From Liriodendron chinense (Eukaryota; Streptophyta; Magnoliopsida; Magnoliales; Magnoliaceae): a stretch of DNA of 64,000 nucleotides. The translations under genes and the position numbers were made by a program. Positions 1 through 10,052 of the stretch are shown here, in pieces. Location of the stretch: assembly GCA_003013855.2 (NCBI GenBank), contig PVNU02004155.1, forward strand, positions 2,108,001-2,172,000, given 5' to 3'. A model generated the notes under the pieces. That model made no database searches. It saw only the letters and a list, made by a program, of their open reading frames with translations, and had not been told where the DNA came from. Numbering within the stretch: position 1 is the stretch's first letter; every line of letters starts with the position of its first letter.

Positions 1-690
1 TACATGGAAAATTCTCCAATAGATATAAAAATTACGGGACCTCGTCCAGATCAACTAATCCACTATGTAAGCATAATTACATAGCGACCACAAGCATAAA
101 CTGCTTGGATCCAATCAAATTTCACCACAAGGGTGGATAGCAATCAAAGATAACTGAAAACTGGGAGATCTCACCGGATCCGAGGATGTAGAAGAACTTG
201 AGATGTATTCTCTACAAGCTTCCTCTCTCTCTCTTTCTCTTCTTCTTCTTCTTCTTTTTTTTTTTTTTTTTTTCTCTCTCACTCTCACCTTGGACATGTA
301 GAACACCTATATTAGCATGCTTAATCTCGATTTGGAAGCACACATATAGCACTTCGCAGGAGTTAGAACCAAAACAAAAAATTGTATATCACAGTTCGCG
401 CACATTGATGACCAGTCACCCAAGGTGGTTGACTAGTCGCAAGCGACCCAAAACAGTTCAACGTGCTTCATGAGAGAAACACCATAATTCCACCGGTCGT
501 GCCTCATGGGCGACCGGTTGCATGACCGGTCTTAACAAACCTTAACAGTCTAGCGTGCAGAATTCCTTTGGGGCTTAAATTCGATCAGTCGTTAGTGCTT
601 GAGCAACCGGTTATCAAACTCTATTTATGCACAATCTCTCCTCTCATCTTGAGGAAAACCCCATCAGTTTGAGTTAATATATGCTGTGTA
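1..690. repeat. LTR-like remnant, cut by the window edge
   Basis: The order of short blocks here matches the stretch at about 32400-33190: an exon-like AT-rich part, a CTCTCT/CTTCTT tract, then a GAGGAAAAC(C/T)CCATCA block near 640-665. The two stretches look like copies of one LTR-type repeat family. A long T tract follows the CT microsatellite at about 236-273. The short open frames here run through that low-complexity tract and are not genes. Neither end nor a target duplication can be defined. Confidence 0.45.
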
Positions 691-710
691 CAATTTATCA
701 ATCCTTATAT

Positions 711-890
711 GTTAAGCGTGCAACAAAAAATGACAGCTTCTCTACAACCCTTGTAGAATAAGCTTATTTGTAATGTTAGCGTGCAAAAATGACAGTTCTC
801 TACAGCCTTGTAGAAGCTTATTGTAATGTTAAGCGTGCAACAAAAAATGGCAGTTTCTCTACAGCCCTTGTAGAATAAGCTTATTTTGTA
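711..890. repeat. three-copy tandem repeat, unit 53-64 bp
   Basis: Copies begin at 711, 775 and 828, each with GTTA(A)GCGTGCAA, then TCTCTACA, CTTGTAGAA and AGCTTATT. The middle copy is shorter by about ten bases. A related TTGTAGAATAAGCTTATT block recurs alone near 52090. No function is visible. The stretch 891-1063 holds nothing recognisable. Confidence 0.8.
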
Positions 891-1072
891 CCTAAGTGCT
901 ATGCATGGGGCCTATTGAGGTGGGTTTGTAGCATCCAACCTATTGCCCAACAAGTTTAACCTGCCATGAAAGTTAGATGCTTAAAAAATCAAGCCAATCC
1001 AATTACATGGGCACCACATGAGTTTAGAGGTTTTTGAATGGTTGCCCATTACTTTTCTATGATGTTCCTCAC

Positions 1073-1711
1073 GAATATGGATTGTGTCCGACTCCAGTCG
1101 GACCTTTAAGCGTCCGACCAGTGCGTGTCAAAATCTAATTCGCGGAAGATGTAGGGCTTACACTTTCATTAAATGAGGAGATTTTACGGCCAAAATTCGG
1201 GTGCTGTTGGGCCGTGTTGTACTCGACCCTTACAAAAAACGAAAATAGAAAACTCATTCATTCGTGGGAGCGGCTTGCCTGTGACACTTGGCCGGGGTTG
1301 CTTGGGATCCATAGGGAAGTCTGTGACAAATCCACTACGTCCATATGTTTTTTAAAGACGCAAATAGGATAAGATTCTAAAAATCAGGCAGATTCAAAAC
1401 TCAGGGTGGGCCACACCAACAAAACAGTGGGAACACCAGTGTCCACCGTTGAAACCTTCTTAGAGTTGACCATGATGTCTATGTGCCATCCAAACCGTTC
1501 AAAGAATTATTAACACTCAGATAAACGGTAGGAAAAAGTATCATACATCCTGATGCGAAACTTTTATCACGGCTAAGTGTTCAATACCCACCGTTTAGGG
1601 TGGTATGGCCCATCCGAGTCTTGGATCTGCATTATTTTTAAAATCCTGTCCCACCATGGCCTTCCAAAACAGATGGACATTATGGATTTGTCACCGACAT
1701 CCCTGTGGATC
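1073..1711 (+). repeat. left inverted arm of the foldback element
   Basis: It pairs with 2334-2939 plus 22831-22868 on the opposite strand. Shared blocks, inverted, include GTCCGACTCCAGTCGGAC near the tip, CATTTAATGAAAGTG, the TTGTCAC(C/G)GACTTCC area and the block around CACCGTTGAAACCTT. The tip segment is itself a short palindrome. Confidence 0.75.
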
Positions 1712-2333
1712 CCACGCAGCCCCCGGCCACAGGTAATCTGCTCCCTATGGATCCCACACCACAGAAAAATGAGGCAGATCCAATCTTAGGTGGACCACAC
1801 CACAAAAAAAACAGATGAATGCCTTGAATCTCGCATGTACATGGCAAATGTGGGAGAGTAAGATATGGATACCTACTTGCGGGTAGCCATGGCATGGCTA
1901 CATCAAGGCATGAGAACACGTCGAAGTATTGTGGTTAGTATCCATCAGGAGTATGTATGTTTGATTGAGGCCATGTTCGGTGATCCAAACCGTTGATATG
2001 ATAAGATATAAAGCTGATGGTCATTGCCTAGAAAAAAAATTCCAGATTGAAAGATTTGAAGCTTCTATAAATGCCCCAAAACATAATAGTGGATTAGACG
2101 GCCCAAATTTAGAAGAAAAGAATCAAATGATCAAATGGTTGAAATATTTTAATATAAGAGTTTTTAATTTGTCCCATCCATGGTGAGGCCCACTATATGA
2201 ACGGTTTCGAGCATTCAAACATGACCCAAATCCAACGGCAACCTATCCTAAACTCACCACGTGGATGTATTGCAGCACACCTCTCATATAGTTCCATTTG
2301 GGTTAGTTGGCATTAACATAACCCATCTGAACC

Positions 2334-2939
2334 ATCCACAGGGATGGCGGTGACAAATCCTCTACGTCCATCTGTTTTGGAAGACCATAGTAGGACAGGA
2401 TTTAAAAAATAATGCAGATCCAAAACTCGGATGGGCCATACCACGCTAAACGGTGGGTGTTGAACACTTAGAGGTGATAAAACTTTTGCATCAGGATGCA
2501 TGATACTTTTTCTTACTATTTATCTTAGTGTTAATAATTCTTTGAACGATTTGGATGGCACATAAACATCGTGGTCAATTCCAGGAAGGTTTCAATGGTG
2601 GATATTGGTGTTCCCACTGTTTTGTTGGTGTGGCTCACCCTGAATTTTGAATCTGCCTTTAGAATCTCGTCCTATTTGCATCTCTAAAAACATATGGAGT
2701 AGTGGATTTGTCACGGACTTCCTTGTAGATCCCTTCCTTGTAGATCCCACACAGCCTAGGCTAGGTGTCACAGGCAAGCCTCTCCCACAAATAATTGAGT
2801 TTTCTATTTTTGTTTTTGTCAGGATCGAGTATAACGCGCCCTAACGGCACCCAAAATTTGGCTGCGAAATCCCCTCATTTAATGAAAGTGTGGCTCTACA
2901 TCTTCCGCCAATTCGATTTTAACATGCACTAGTCGGACG
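2334..2939 (-). repeat. right inverted arm of the foldback element (main part)
   Basis: This is the reverse complement of the left arm at 1073-1711. The copia element inserted 38 bp from its tip, so the last bases of the arm lie at 22831-22868, after the second copy of the copia target site. Confidence 0.75.
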
Positions 2940-3395
2940 TGTAAGATGCTGTAAATTGCGGAATTCATAGGACTGTGCAATGCATCGGATATGTAGATAT
3001 AATAAACTGAATAAAGACATACCTGTCTTGTGGGCCATCTCTAATTAGAGATCTAGATCTTCCTCTCCTGGGATTGCTGTAGAGAAAACCTTAGATGGGG
3101 GTTATTTTCAGTGTAATCTCGGATTGGGGACCCAACACCCTTTAAATAGGGTTTGTAGTGGGTGTGGCAGTGTTTGAAACCCACCAAAACACTGCCACCC
3201 TTGCTCCACACAAATTTGGCTAACAGGAATCCATGTTCAACTACAATACTGCCGCAGGCAGTCTAGACACGCAACCCCTCTTAATTCTGTAGATCACGAC
3301 TGTAGTGGGGTCCACTGATCAGTCCACACATGAATCTGCATCTGTATATAAATCTAGACCATCAATCAGTTGGCCCACTATATAGAAAACTTACA
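2940..3395 (-). repeat. copia 3' LTR
   Basis: It starts TGTAAGATGC and ends CTTACA on the plus strand, 456 bp, the same length as the partner at 22370-22825. On the minus strand a TATTTAAAG box (near 3141-3149) suggests the promoter and agrees with the element's orientation. Confidence 0.93.
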
Positions 3396-3408
3396 TTCTC
3401 CCACTTGG
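3396..3408 (-). other. copia polypurine tract
   Basis: The minus strand reads CAAGTGGGAGAA directly before the 3' LTR. This is the usual purine-rich primer for plus-strand synthesis in plant copia elements. Confidence 0.8.
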
Positions 3409-3869
3409 GCTATACTGTTCAATGTTACGGATTTTAATTCTACTTATGTGGTCAACCGATATGTCAGATTATGTGGACAACGTCTTTTCCAATCTTAGTC
3501 CATCAAGACTACTAATATTGGATTATGATAGTCTACACAACATTAATTGAGGCGAAATGAGACGAATCACGGTCACTAGTATCATCAATCTTAATGACGT
3601 AGATTATGAACATGGTCGTGTGGTATGAAGGTTACACTCAAGTGTGATCGAAAGTGCCTACCTTCAAGAGGTCCGATGAGCTTTCTTAAGATGTCTCCAA
3701 TGAGACAATACCAAAATTCTACTATTCTCAAAACATATTGTGTATACCAAATGAGAGAAATAATATAAACCAAAAGATGGAATCATCAAATTATATGAGA
3801 TCTCCACGAGTGTCTGAACAAAATAGATCTATACTGAATCTGAAAACTCCCACTAACTGAATGTATCTA

Positions 3870-5196
3870 CGAGGTCATGACTCCCATAGATACTACATAC
3901 TCCTGAAATGGCACCACAGGAAGCCCTTTAGTGAGAGGATCAGTTATGATCTCTTTAGTACCGATAAAGTTTAATAGACACTTGATGATCCCGCACTCTA
4001 TCATTTACAATATGATACTTTACATCGATATGCCTCGACCTTGATGAATGCTTGCTATTGCACGAGAAATGTATCGCAACTGAACTGTCACAAAAATATT
4101 ATCATGGGTTTTAGGATGTGCTCCAAGACCCATAAACCAATGAGAAAACACTGTAGCCACACCGCCTGATTTGTAGCTTCGTGACATGCGATAGATTCTG
4201 CCTTTATAGTAGATGAAGCTGTGGTGGATTGTTTTATACTTTTTCAAGACACAGTTCCTCCACTTATAAGAAAGAAATGTAACCGGATGTGGACTTTCTT
4301 GTGTCGACGCAGCCAGCATAATCTGCGTCTGAATAACCAACCAAATCTAGATGGTCGACTTTTCTGTAAGTGAGTTCAAAGTCTTTCGTCCATTGCAGGT
4401 AGCGCACCGCTTTTTGCAGTTACCTGCCCAATATTCCAACCATAAAAGTAATATCCGGGCGTGTACAGAACTAAGCATACATTATACTTCCACTGCTGAT
4501 GTGTGCGGAATTCACTTTATGCGATCCTTTTCTAAATCATTTTTGAGGCACAAAAAAAAAAAAAAACTTCTGAACTTATCACCTTTAACTATAGGTCATC
4601 AAGCATGAAAATAATTTTGCATGCCAAATCGCTCGAGTATCCTATCAATGTAGGATCTTTGTGACAAATCAAGCAGTCCTCGAGATCTATTCCTATGAAT
4701 CTCGATGTCTATGACAAAGAAAGTATCATAAAAGGAAGAATTTGATTTCTCATTTATTAGGTTCATGAATCTGTAACGAAAGTAGTCATTTATAAAAGTG
4801 ATAAATTATTTGTGTCCACTCCATGAGGCTATAGGGAATGGACTACAAATATCTGTATATATCACTTCTAGTAGTCCTACATTTCTGGTTGGTTCATTTT
4901 TCCTGATTCTAGTTTGTTTTACCTTAATGCAATCTGTACAATCTTTAAAATCAAGGAAGTCCAATGATTGAAGTATTCCATCCCACACAAGCCTTTCCAT
5001 TATCTCATAAGAGATATGGCTTAATTGTCCTATGTCATAAGATGGAGAAAACTTTATTCCTCTTTCTTCTTTTTATTCCTGCTCTATTATGCTGTATGTT
5101 TATGTTTAGAACGTTTGCGGTATGTAGGTTCAACTGACATAGCTCATTCACAAAAAATTATGGCCAACTAAATTCAAACCAAAGTAAATACTAAAA
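3870..5196 (-). pseudogene. copia pol remnant: integrase start fused to RT end and RNase H
   Basis: Reading leftward, 5000-4806 encodes an integrase N-terminal segment (MERLVWDGILQSLDF, then TDICSPFPIASW). It passes without a gap into FITFINDY and then jumps to the end of a reverse transcriptase (RSYIDRILERF at about 4650). RNase H follows in several frames, with GYSDADYAGCVDTRKSTSG recoverable only across frameshifts near 4340-4270. The tail at about 3970-3870 still reads DPLTKGLP then MGVMTS, the usual copia pol end. The integrase core and the RT N-terminal half with its YVDD box are missing, an internal deletion at about 4740. Many stops and frameshifts make it non-functional. The stretch 3409-3869 is the untranslated 3' part of the element. 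Confidence 0.8.
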
Positions 5197-5201
5197 CTTT
5201 C

Positions 5202-8159
5202 TGTGACGCCCCGAATTTTCAGGGGTCGAGTACAACCTCGATCCCCAAGATTCCGGGTGTCAGTTATGCTTTGCGGAAGCGTGATTTCTTGTTTACGATT
5301 CATAAGGCATCAAAGCACCAATTCAGAATCAATTTAAGCAGTAAAGTAAAGACAAAAATTAAATTTAAACCTGACCAATATAAAAAGTGGAAGTAAGACA
5401 ACTCTCCCGTAAAGTCATCGAACTCATCCTGTAAGGCATCCTCCTCTGAGATACCTGCATCTATCATAACAGAGCCTGGTGGTGTTTTGAAACACCGTCC
5501 CAGGAGTGGGAGTGAGTGATCAACTTAGTGAGAATTATAACTTTAAGTTTAACATGTTATCAAACAAAGAGGGTTAGGCATTGATTCCATACAAAACATC
5601 CAAATTCCTATTCTAGTTTTATTAGTGCATGAATGACATGAGATCGCACACCATGCATGTTCCGGAGGTAACATGAGGAACACAGAGTGGCATTGGCGCC
5701 ACATCAAGCAACCAGGCACTCACAGAACCTCCAAATGCAAATGGGTTGGATCATCCTTCGGCATCCTGGCCTTTAACAGTCAGACAGTTGCCTAGGGGAT
5801 CTATGACGTGTATGCATGATTTGTTTGAGTTTCATTAGGTCATTTCTCACTTAGCATATTGGCGAAGCCGGAATACCATTGTCCAATCATTGGTCCTGAA
5901 CGGGACTATCTGGCTCTTAACCGTGCAATGCTAATCATCGCCAGTAGCCCACGCTTCCCTGTCACTTCCACACATCAAAATACGGTTCCCAACATCCTGT
6001 TATAAACGGGAGCTGACCAACCTTCTCGGGAACACCGATAGGGTTCGTCGCCCCAGCAATTGCTCCAAGGACACTACGGGGAGGTGACTCACCCCAGCGT
6101 AGGCCGACGACTCGAACACGGTGTCCCATACCACCATGCCCGGCCCAAGAGGCTTATCGGGAACGCATTGCACATGCAGTTATTAGTGGACCCGACACTT
6201 TCTTAGGATCCGGTATTCCGTATTCAGGGGACTGTATTGTTATCATCTTCAAACACTCTTTCTGCCATATTTTGATAGATTCGATTAAGTCCAGGGGCGT
6301 CCGTCTGAATCAGCATGGGCGTAAGCCGTCCGCGTAGTCCAACTACTACCGACCATCTGTGTTTCCCTCGAACCAACTGAATACATCTCAGGTAGCCAAC
6401 ACATCTGGGCTACCCGCCTCGAAATATTTGGGACAGATATTCTATTTCACAAAGCCTAAGTTTATCTTGTAGCATGCTGGTAACTTAGGAAAAATTCTAA
6501 CTCGACGCCATGCATGATAATTCCAACTTATATGCATACAAGCAATTCTATGTTTAATATAATCTTAACACGCATCATTCCAGCGGTTTATCTCGCACAA
6601 GCATTTCATCAAACACCTTAGCTACAGAAATTCAAAATAGCACATATATTGCAATAATACAGGAATAATACAATTAACAAAGATAACAATACCCTAAAGG
6701 TTCAATCAATCCCAAATCCATCTAAGGTTGATAAAAGAAAACCTAGAGGTATAATTCCACACCTTAGGGTTTGAGATTTCTCGACCATCCGAGCGCCTAG
6801 GGTGAGGGTTGGCGGGAATCGGCGAAGCCTAAGATCAAAGTAAGATTAGGGTGAGATCCCTTTTGCTCAACCCTAGAATGCATCGGAAAAAGAGGTAACA
6901 TCCATGTCTTACCTCCAATCTCAACGGAGTGGACGCACCCCAGACACATGAAGCAAGGGCGAAAGATTAGGCTAGAGATGTAGCCACAAGCACCATAACA
7001 CAATCCACCACACTCCTCTTCTCTACCTTCCTTCACTCTCTCTCTATCAACTTCTTTCTCAATCTCAAATGGCTTGGGAAAAGGATTGAGAGAAATGCCC
7101 CAATCCAACTCTATTTATAGGCCCAGATTGACTCAATTAGCCCTGGTGGTTAATTTGTCACACAAATGGCCCTAGAAAGTGTTAGTTTCCTAAGTAGACG
7201 TCTACTGGAACCCACACGGGCCCATCCAAACCGTAGGATAGTTATGACTTGACAGGATCTACTTAGGGTCCCATTCTTTCGTAATCTGGATGCAGCGATC
7301 GACGGATATGACGACAAGTTTGGTCAACGGTTAGCGATCGTCGATCGGGCTCACGGCTTTGCGATTCTATGCGTGGAGTTATTCAGAACTAGGGCCCTAA
7401 ATTTCATTGAAATCTAACGGCTCGAAAGCCGCAACTTTGTGTAAGTTTGAATGACAACATTCACTTAAGTTCCTAGCAGATTCTAAAGGTATTTACACAT
7501 CTCATGCACTCGTCTTACGAGCCCAAGTTGAACGATTTGACACTCGATTTCGACTCCATGTCCCACGATGGACATCAAGCCCACTAAGATAGACGACTTT
7601 CCTTAATTTTCAATTTAATGGCCCACTAATGATCGGTCTAGACTCTATTTAGTGTTTTTCGGGGTTTTCGAAAATAGAGTTGAGGATGAGATTTCTAGGG
7701 TATGTTAAATGTGGTCCAATCTACTTACGTCTAAAGTTTGGCTGATTTAAAATTAACAGAAATAGTGTTTTGGTCTAACTCGCTCTCATCCGTTGATTTG
7801 TAAGTTAGACGAAAAGTTGATTAAGTTGGGTTATAAGTGTAATCTAAGCGGTGATTAATATTGTTCTCGGTTAGATGATCGTCGTGCATCAGTTATGTCA
7901 ATTTATCAATGACGGGATCCACTAGATCTTAGCCTTAGATTTATGGATCGCATGATTAGGCTTAAGCTTTCGATGATTAGGCGTACGCGTTAGTTACTTA
8001 AATATGCCTAATCGGATTTATACGATTCTTTGTTGGTAATACTTGCATGTTTCTTAGAATCGAGCATTAAACGTCGTTAAATTATAAAATAAATTAATTG
8101 TAGTAAAAAATCTTCCGAGGATTTTAAAATTCAATTTGGCGAAAATCTGGGGCGTTACA
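5202..8159 (-). mobile_element. solo LTR, 2.96 kb (probably gypsy type)
   Basis: It begins TGTGACGCCCCGAATTTTC and ends GAAAATCTGGGGCGTTACA, imperfect inverted termini with TG...CA. It is flanked by an exact 5-bp duplication CTTTC (5197-5201 and 8160-8164). Only one LTR length is present with no internal coding region, so this looks like a solo LTR left by recombination. A TATAAATAG box on the minus strand (7111-7119) gives the likely orientation. Length and termini recall long-LTR Ty3/gypsy elements such as the Tekay/Del group, which is inference. The open frame at 6797-7108 lies downstream of this box in the leader and has no recognised domain. Confidence 0.8.
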
Positions 8160-8164
8160 CTTTC

Positions 8165-8795
8165 ATTCTCAAATTTAAAAGTGCATCCACATGTAACTGA
8201 AAAGAGAAATAAAAAAAATTTATCTACTAGGTCTAATAATGGCCATTTGCTAATCTAAGTCTGTAGACTCCCACTGCCGCAATGTTCACTTTTACGCTTA
8301 TTGCCAACGCACACTGATCGTTCCGTATCAGTTGACATTTGGCTCTGTAGTATATCTTGCATGCAAGTGCATATGTGAATAGAAGTGCTATAGTCTATTT
8401 ATCAGGAATCTGTAGATACTTCAGTCAGATTGCTTTCAAAACAAACAAGATCATGATGATTACCTTTCTTTGCAAACCATGCTTTAAAGCCTTCGCAGTC
8501 CTTTTTCTGATGTCCTGGCTTATTGCAAAAAAAACATCCATCATCAGGACCCCGTCTTTTCTTCTTTGTTTTGCCTTTAGATTGTGGCTGATTGCCACCT
8601 ATAGGATCCAAAGAATCTTTTTCTGAATTCTGCTTCCTTTTCTTATTCTTCCATTTTCTCCCTTGTCTTGGGGTTACGAAATTTACATTATGTACGATGC
8701 CTTGCTTAGCCAACCTTTCCTCCTCTTGGACACACTGAGAAATCAGTTCGTCCAACGTCCATTTGTCCTTAATAGTATTGAAATTCAACTGGAAC
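8165..8795 (-). pseudogene. copia gag C-terminus with zinc knuckle and eroded protease
   Basis: From 8795 leftward the frame reads TFQLNFNTIKDKWTLDELIS and continues to a CCHC knuckle, CFFCNKPGHQKKDC (near 8530-8490). This nucleic-acid-binding domain of copia Gag packages the RNA. Its upstream half lies at 19106-19599 beyond the gypsy insertion, and the two halves meet exactly at the GTACT duplication. Left of about 8400 only a stop-ridden trace of the protease region remains before the solo LTR. The apparent start inside the gypsy LTR (to 8869) is an artefact of the insertion. Confidence 0.82.
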
Positions 8796-8800
8796 GTACT

Positions 8801-9317
8801 TGTTAATGTCAGTTTTTGTAACGAGATCCTCCGGCTCTTCTCCTTTGCTCCAGCAGGGATTTCCACCACCAGACCTGAAGCAAGACAGCGAATAAGGGTG
8901 GCTGGGGACCAGCCGTTAGCCCTCCGACGCTTAAGTTAGGCCACAGAAGAGAAGCCAAGCAAAACGGGACCAAGATTGAATGATGCGTACGTACCTGCCC
9001 TCAATGGAGCCACCCCCTTATATAGATCTGAAGCAATCCAATCTGTTACGTGAGATGTCGAAATCCCATTGATGTCGCATACGATACTGAGAATCCGCTG
9101 ATTTCGTGGGATAAGATCCTATCTTTTTAGTCAGATCCAACCCAATGACTTATTCCAACAATCGCGCCCCTAGATGGTAATCCCTTGAAATCCGGCTGGA
9201 TCCGGCCGGAAGCCATAGTTGGAGTCAAGGCCTCCGAAAGGAAGGAGACGCCCGTAGTAAAGTTGCTCGCAGGTTAAAATGTGGTCGCGAGTCCAAGTAC
9301 ATATTTTGGATGTAACA
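8801..9317 (-). repeat. gypsy 3' LTR (intact, 517 bp)
   Basis: It starts TGTTAATGTCAG and ends GGATGTAACA on the plus strand. In element orientation it therefore begins TGTTACATCC (U3) and ends CTGACATTAACA (U5). The minus-strand TATATAAG box lies at 9024-9017 and predicts transcription start near 8990, so R-U5 is about 8801-8991. Confidence 0.92.
9017..9024 (-). promoter_or_regulatory. TATA box in the gypsy 3' LTR
   Basis: TATATAAG on the minus strand. The same box is in the 5' LTR at about 18615-18622. A start site about 30 bases downstream would fall near 8990, which matters for interpreting the inverted copy at 18910-19100. Confidence 0.65.
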
Positions 9318-9452
9318 TCTTTCAACGACTTGTGAGAAGGTCTGCTCGCGGATCGAGCTTTGCCGTATTTGACTATCGGTTATGAAGACTCGAGACTTGC
9401 GAATAGCTGCTCCATATTTTTCAATCTATGACTCCTGATCAGGTGAGCTCGA

Positions 9453-9568
9453 GAGTCGAATGGTCGTCCCGCACTTATCCAATATTCGACTCTCGATCAT
9501 ATAATATCAAGAGTCGAATGGACGTCCCGCACTTATCCAGTATTCGACTCTCGATCAGATAATCTCGA
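9453..9568. repeat. 58-bp tandem repeat with internal hairpins
   Basis: Two copies start at 9453 and 9511. Each contains GAGTCGAATGG, CGTCCCGCACTTATCCA and ATTCGACTC, so each copy folds on GAGTCGAAT/ATTCGACTC. They lie between the 3' LTR and the promoter of the plus-strand gene. The rest of 9318-9800 has no recognised feature. Confidence 0.8.
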
Positions 9569-9801
9569 GAGCGAGAGCGAAGTGGGCATTTCCGCGTGAA
9601 ATCTCATCTCCATCATTTTGCCTATAACAGATGCCCCCCAAGTCCTTGCCGCCAAGAATTCTCAAGGAAAGGACTTAGCTCACTATCACACGAAACCGCT
9701 CGCTACTTTCATCGAGAACGGCACCCCTCATGATGGGCTGAAATTAATGAGCGCCAGCTTTTCGCAGCCTTTTCGCTGATGGAAAATGAAGGGGCGCTCG
9801 C

Positions 9802-9901
9802 CACGTGTTTGAGGAGTTAATGGGCGTGCCTGCTCGAGCGCTGTGTCCAAAGAGGGACTGCCACGTGTCATCAGATACGGCGGAATGATTGCCTATAAAT
9901 A
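9802..9901 (+). promoter_or_regulatory. promoter of the plus-strand gene: two G-boxes and a TATA box
   Basis: CACGTG cores occur at 9802-9807 and 9862-9867. A TATAAATA box is at 9894-9901, about 150 bases before the ATG at 10053. G-boxes bind bZIP and bHLH factors in plants. Spacing and strand fit a genuine promoter inside the retrotransposon that fires opposite to the LTR promoter. Confidence 0.6.
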
Positions 9902-10052
9902 TACGGAGTCCGCCATTTCTTTGATTTTCTACAGAAGTTTTTTCGAAAGAAACCTGCAATCCTTTCTTTCCATTCTTCTTCCTCTTCCGGTGCTCATTCT
10001 TTCCTTTTTCCGGTATACTTCCTTTTTCTTCTTCTTTTATTTTCATCTCCCC

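Noticed and set aside
6797..7108. A 103-codon minus-strand frame
   Set aside because: It lies in the leader part of the solo LTR just downstream of its TATA box, with no recognised domain.
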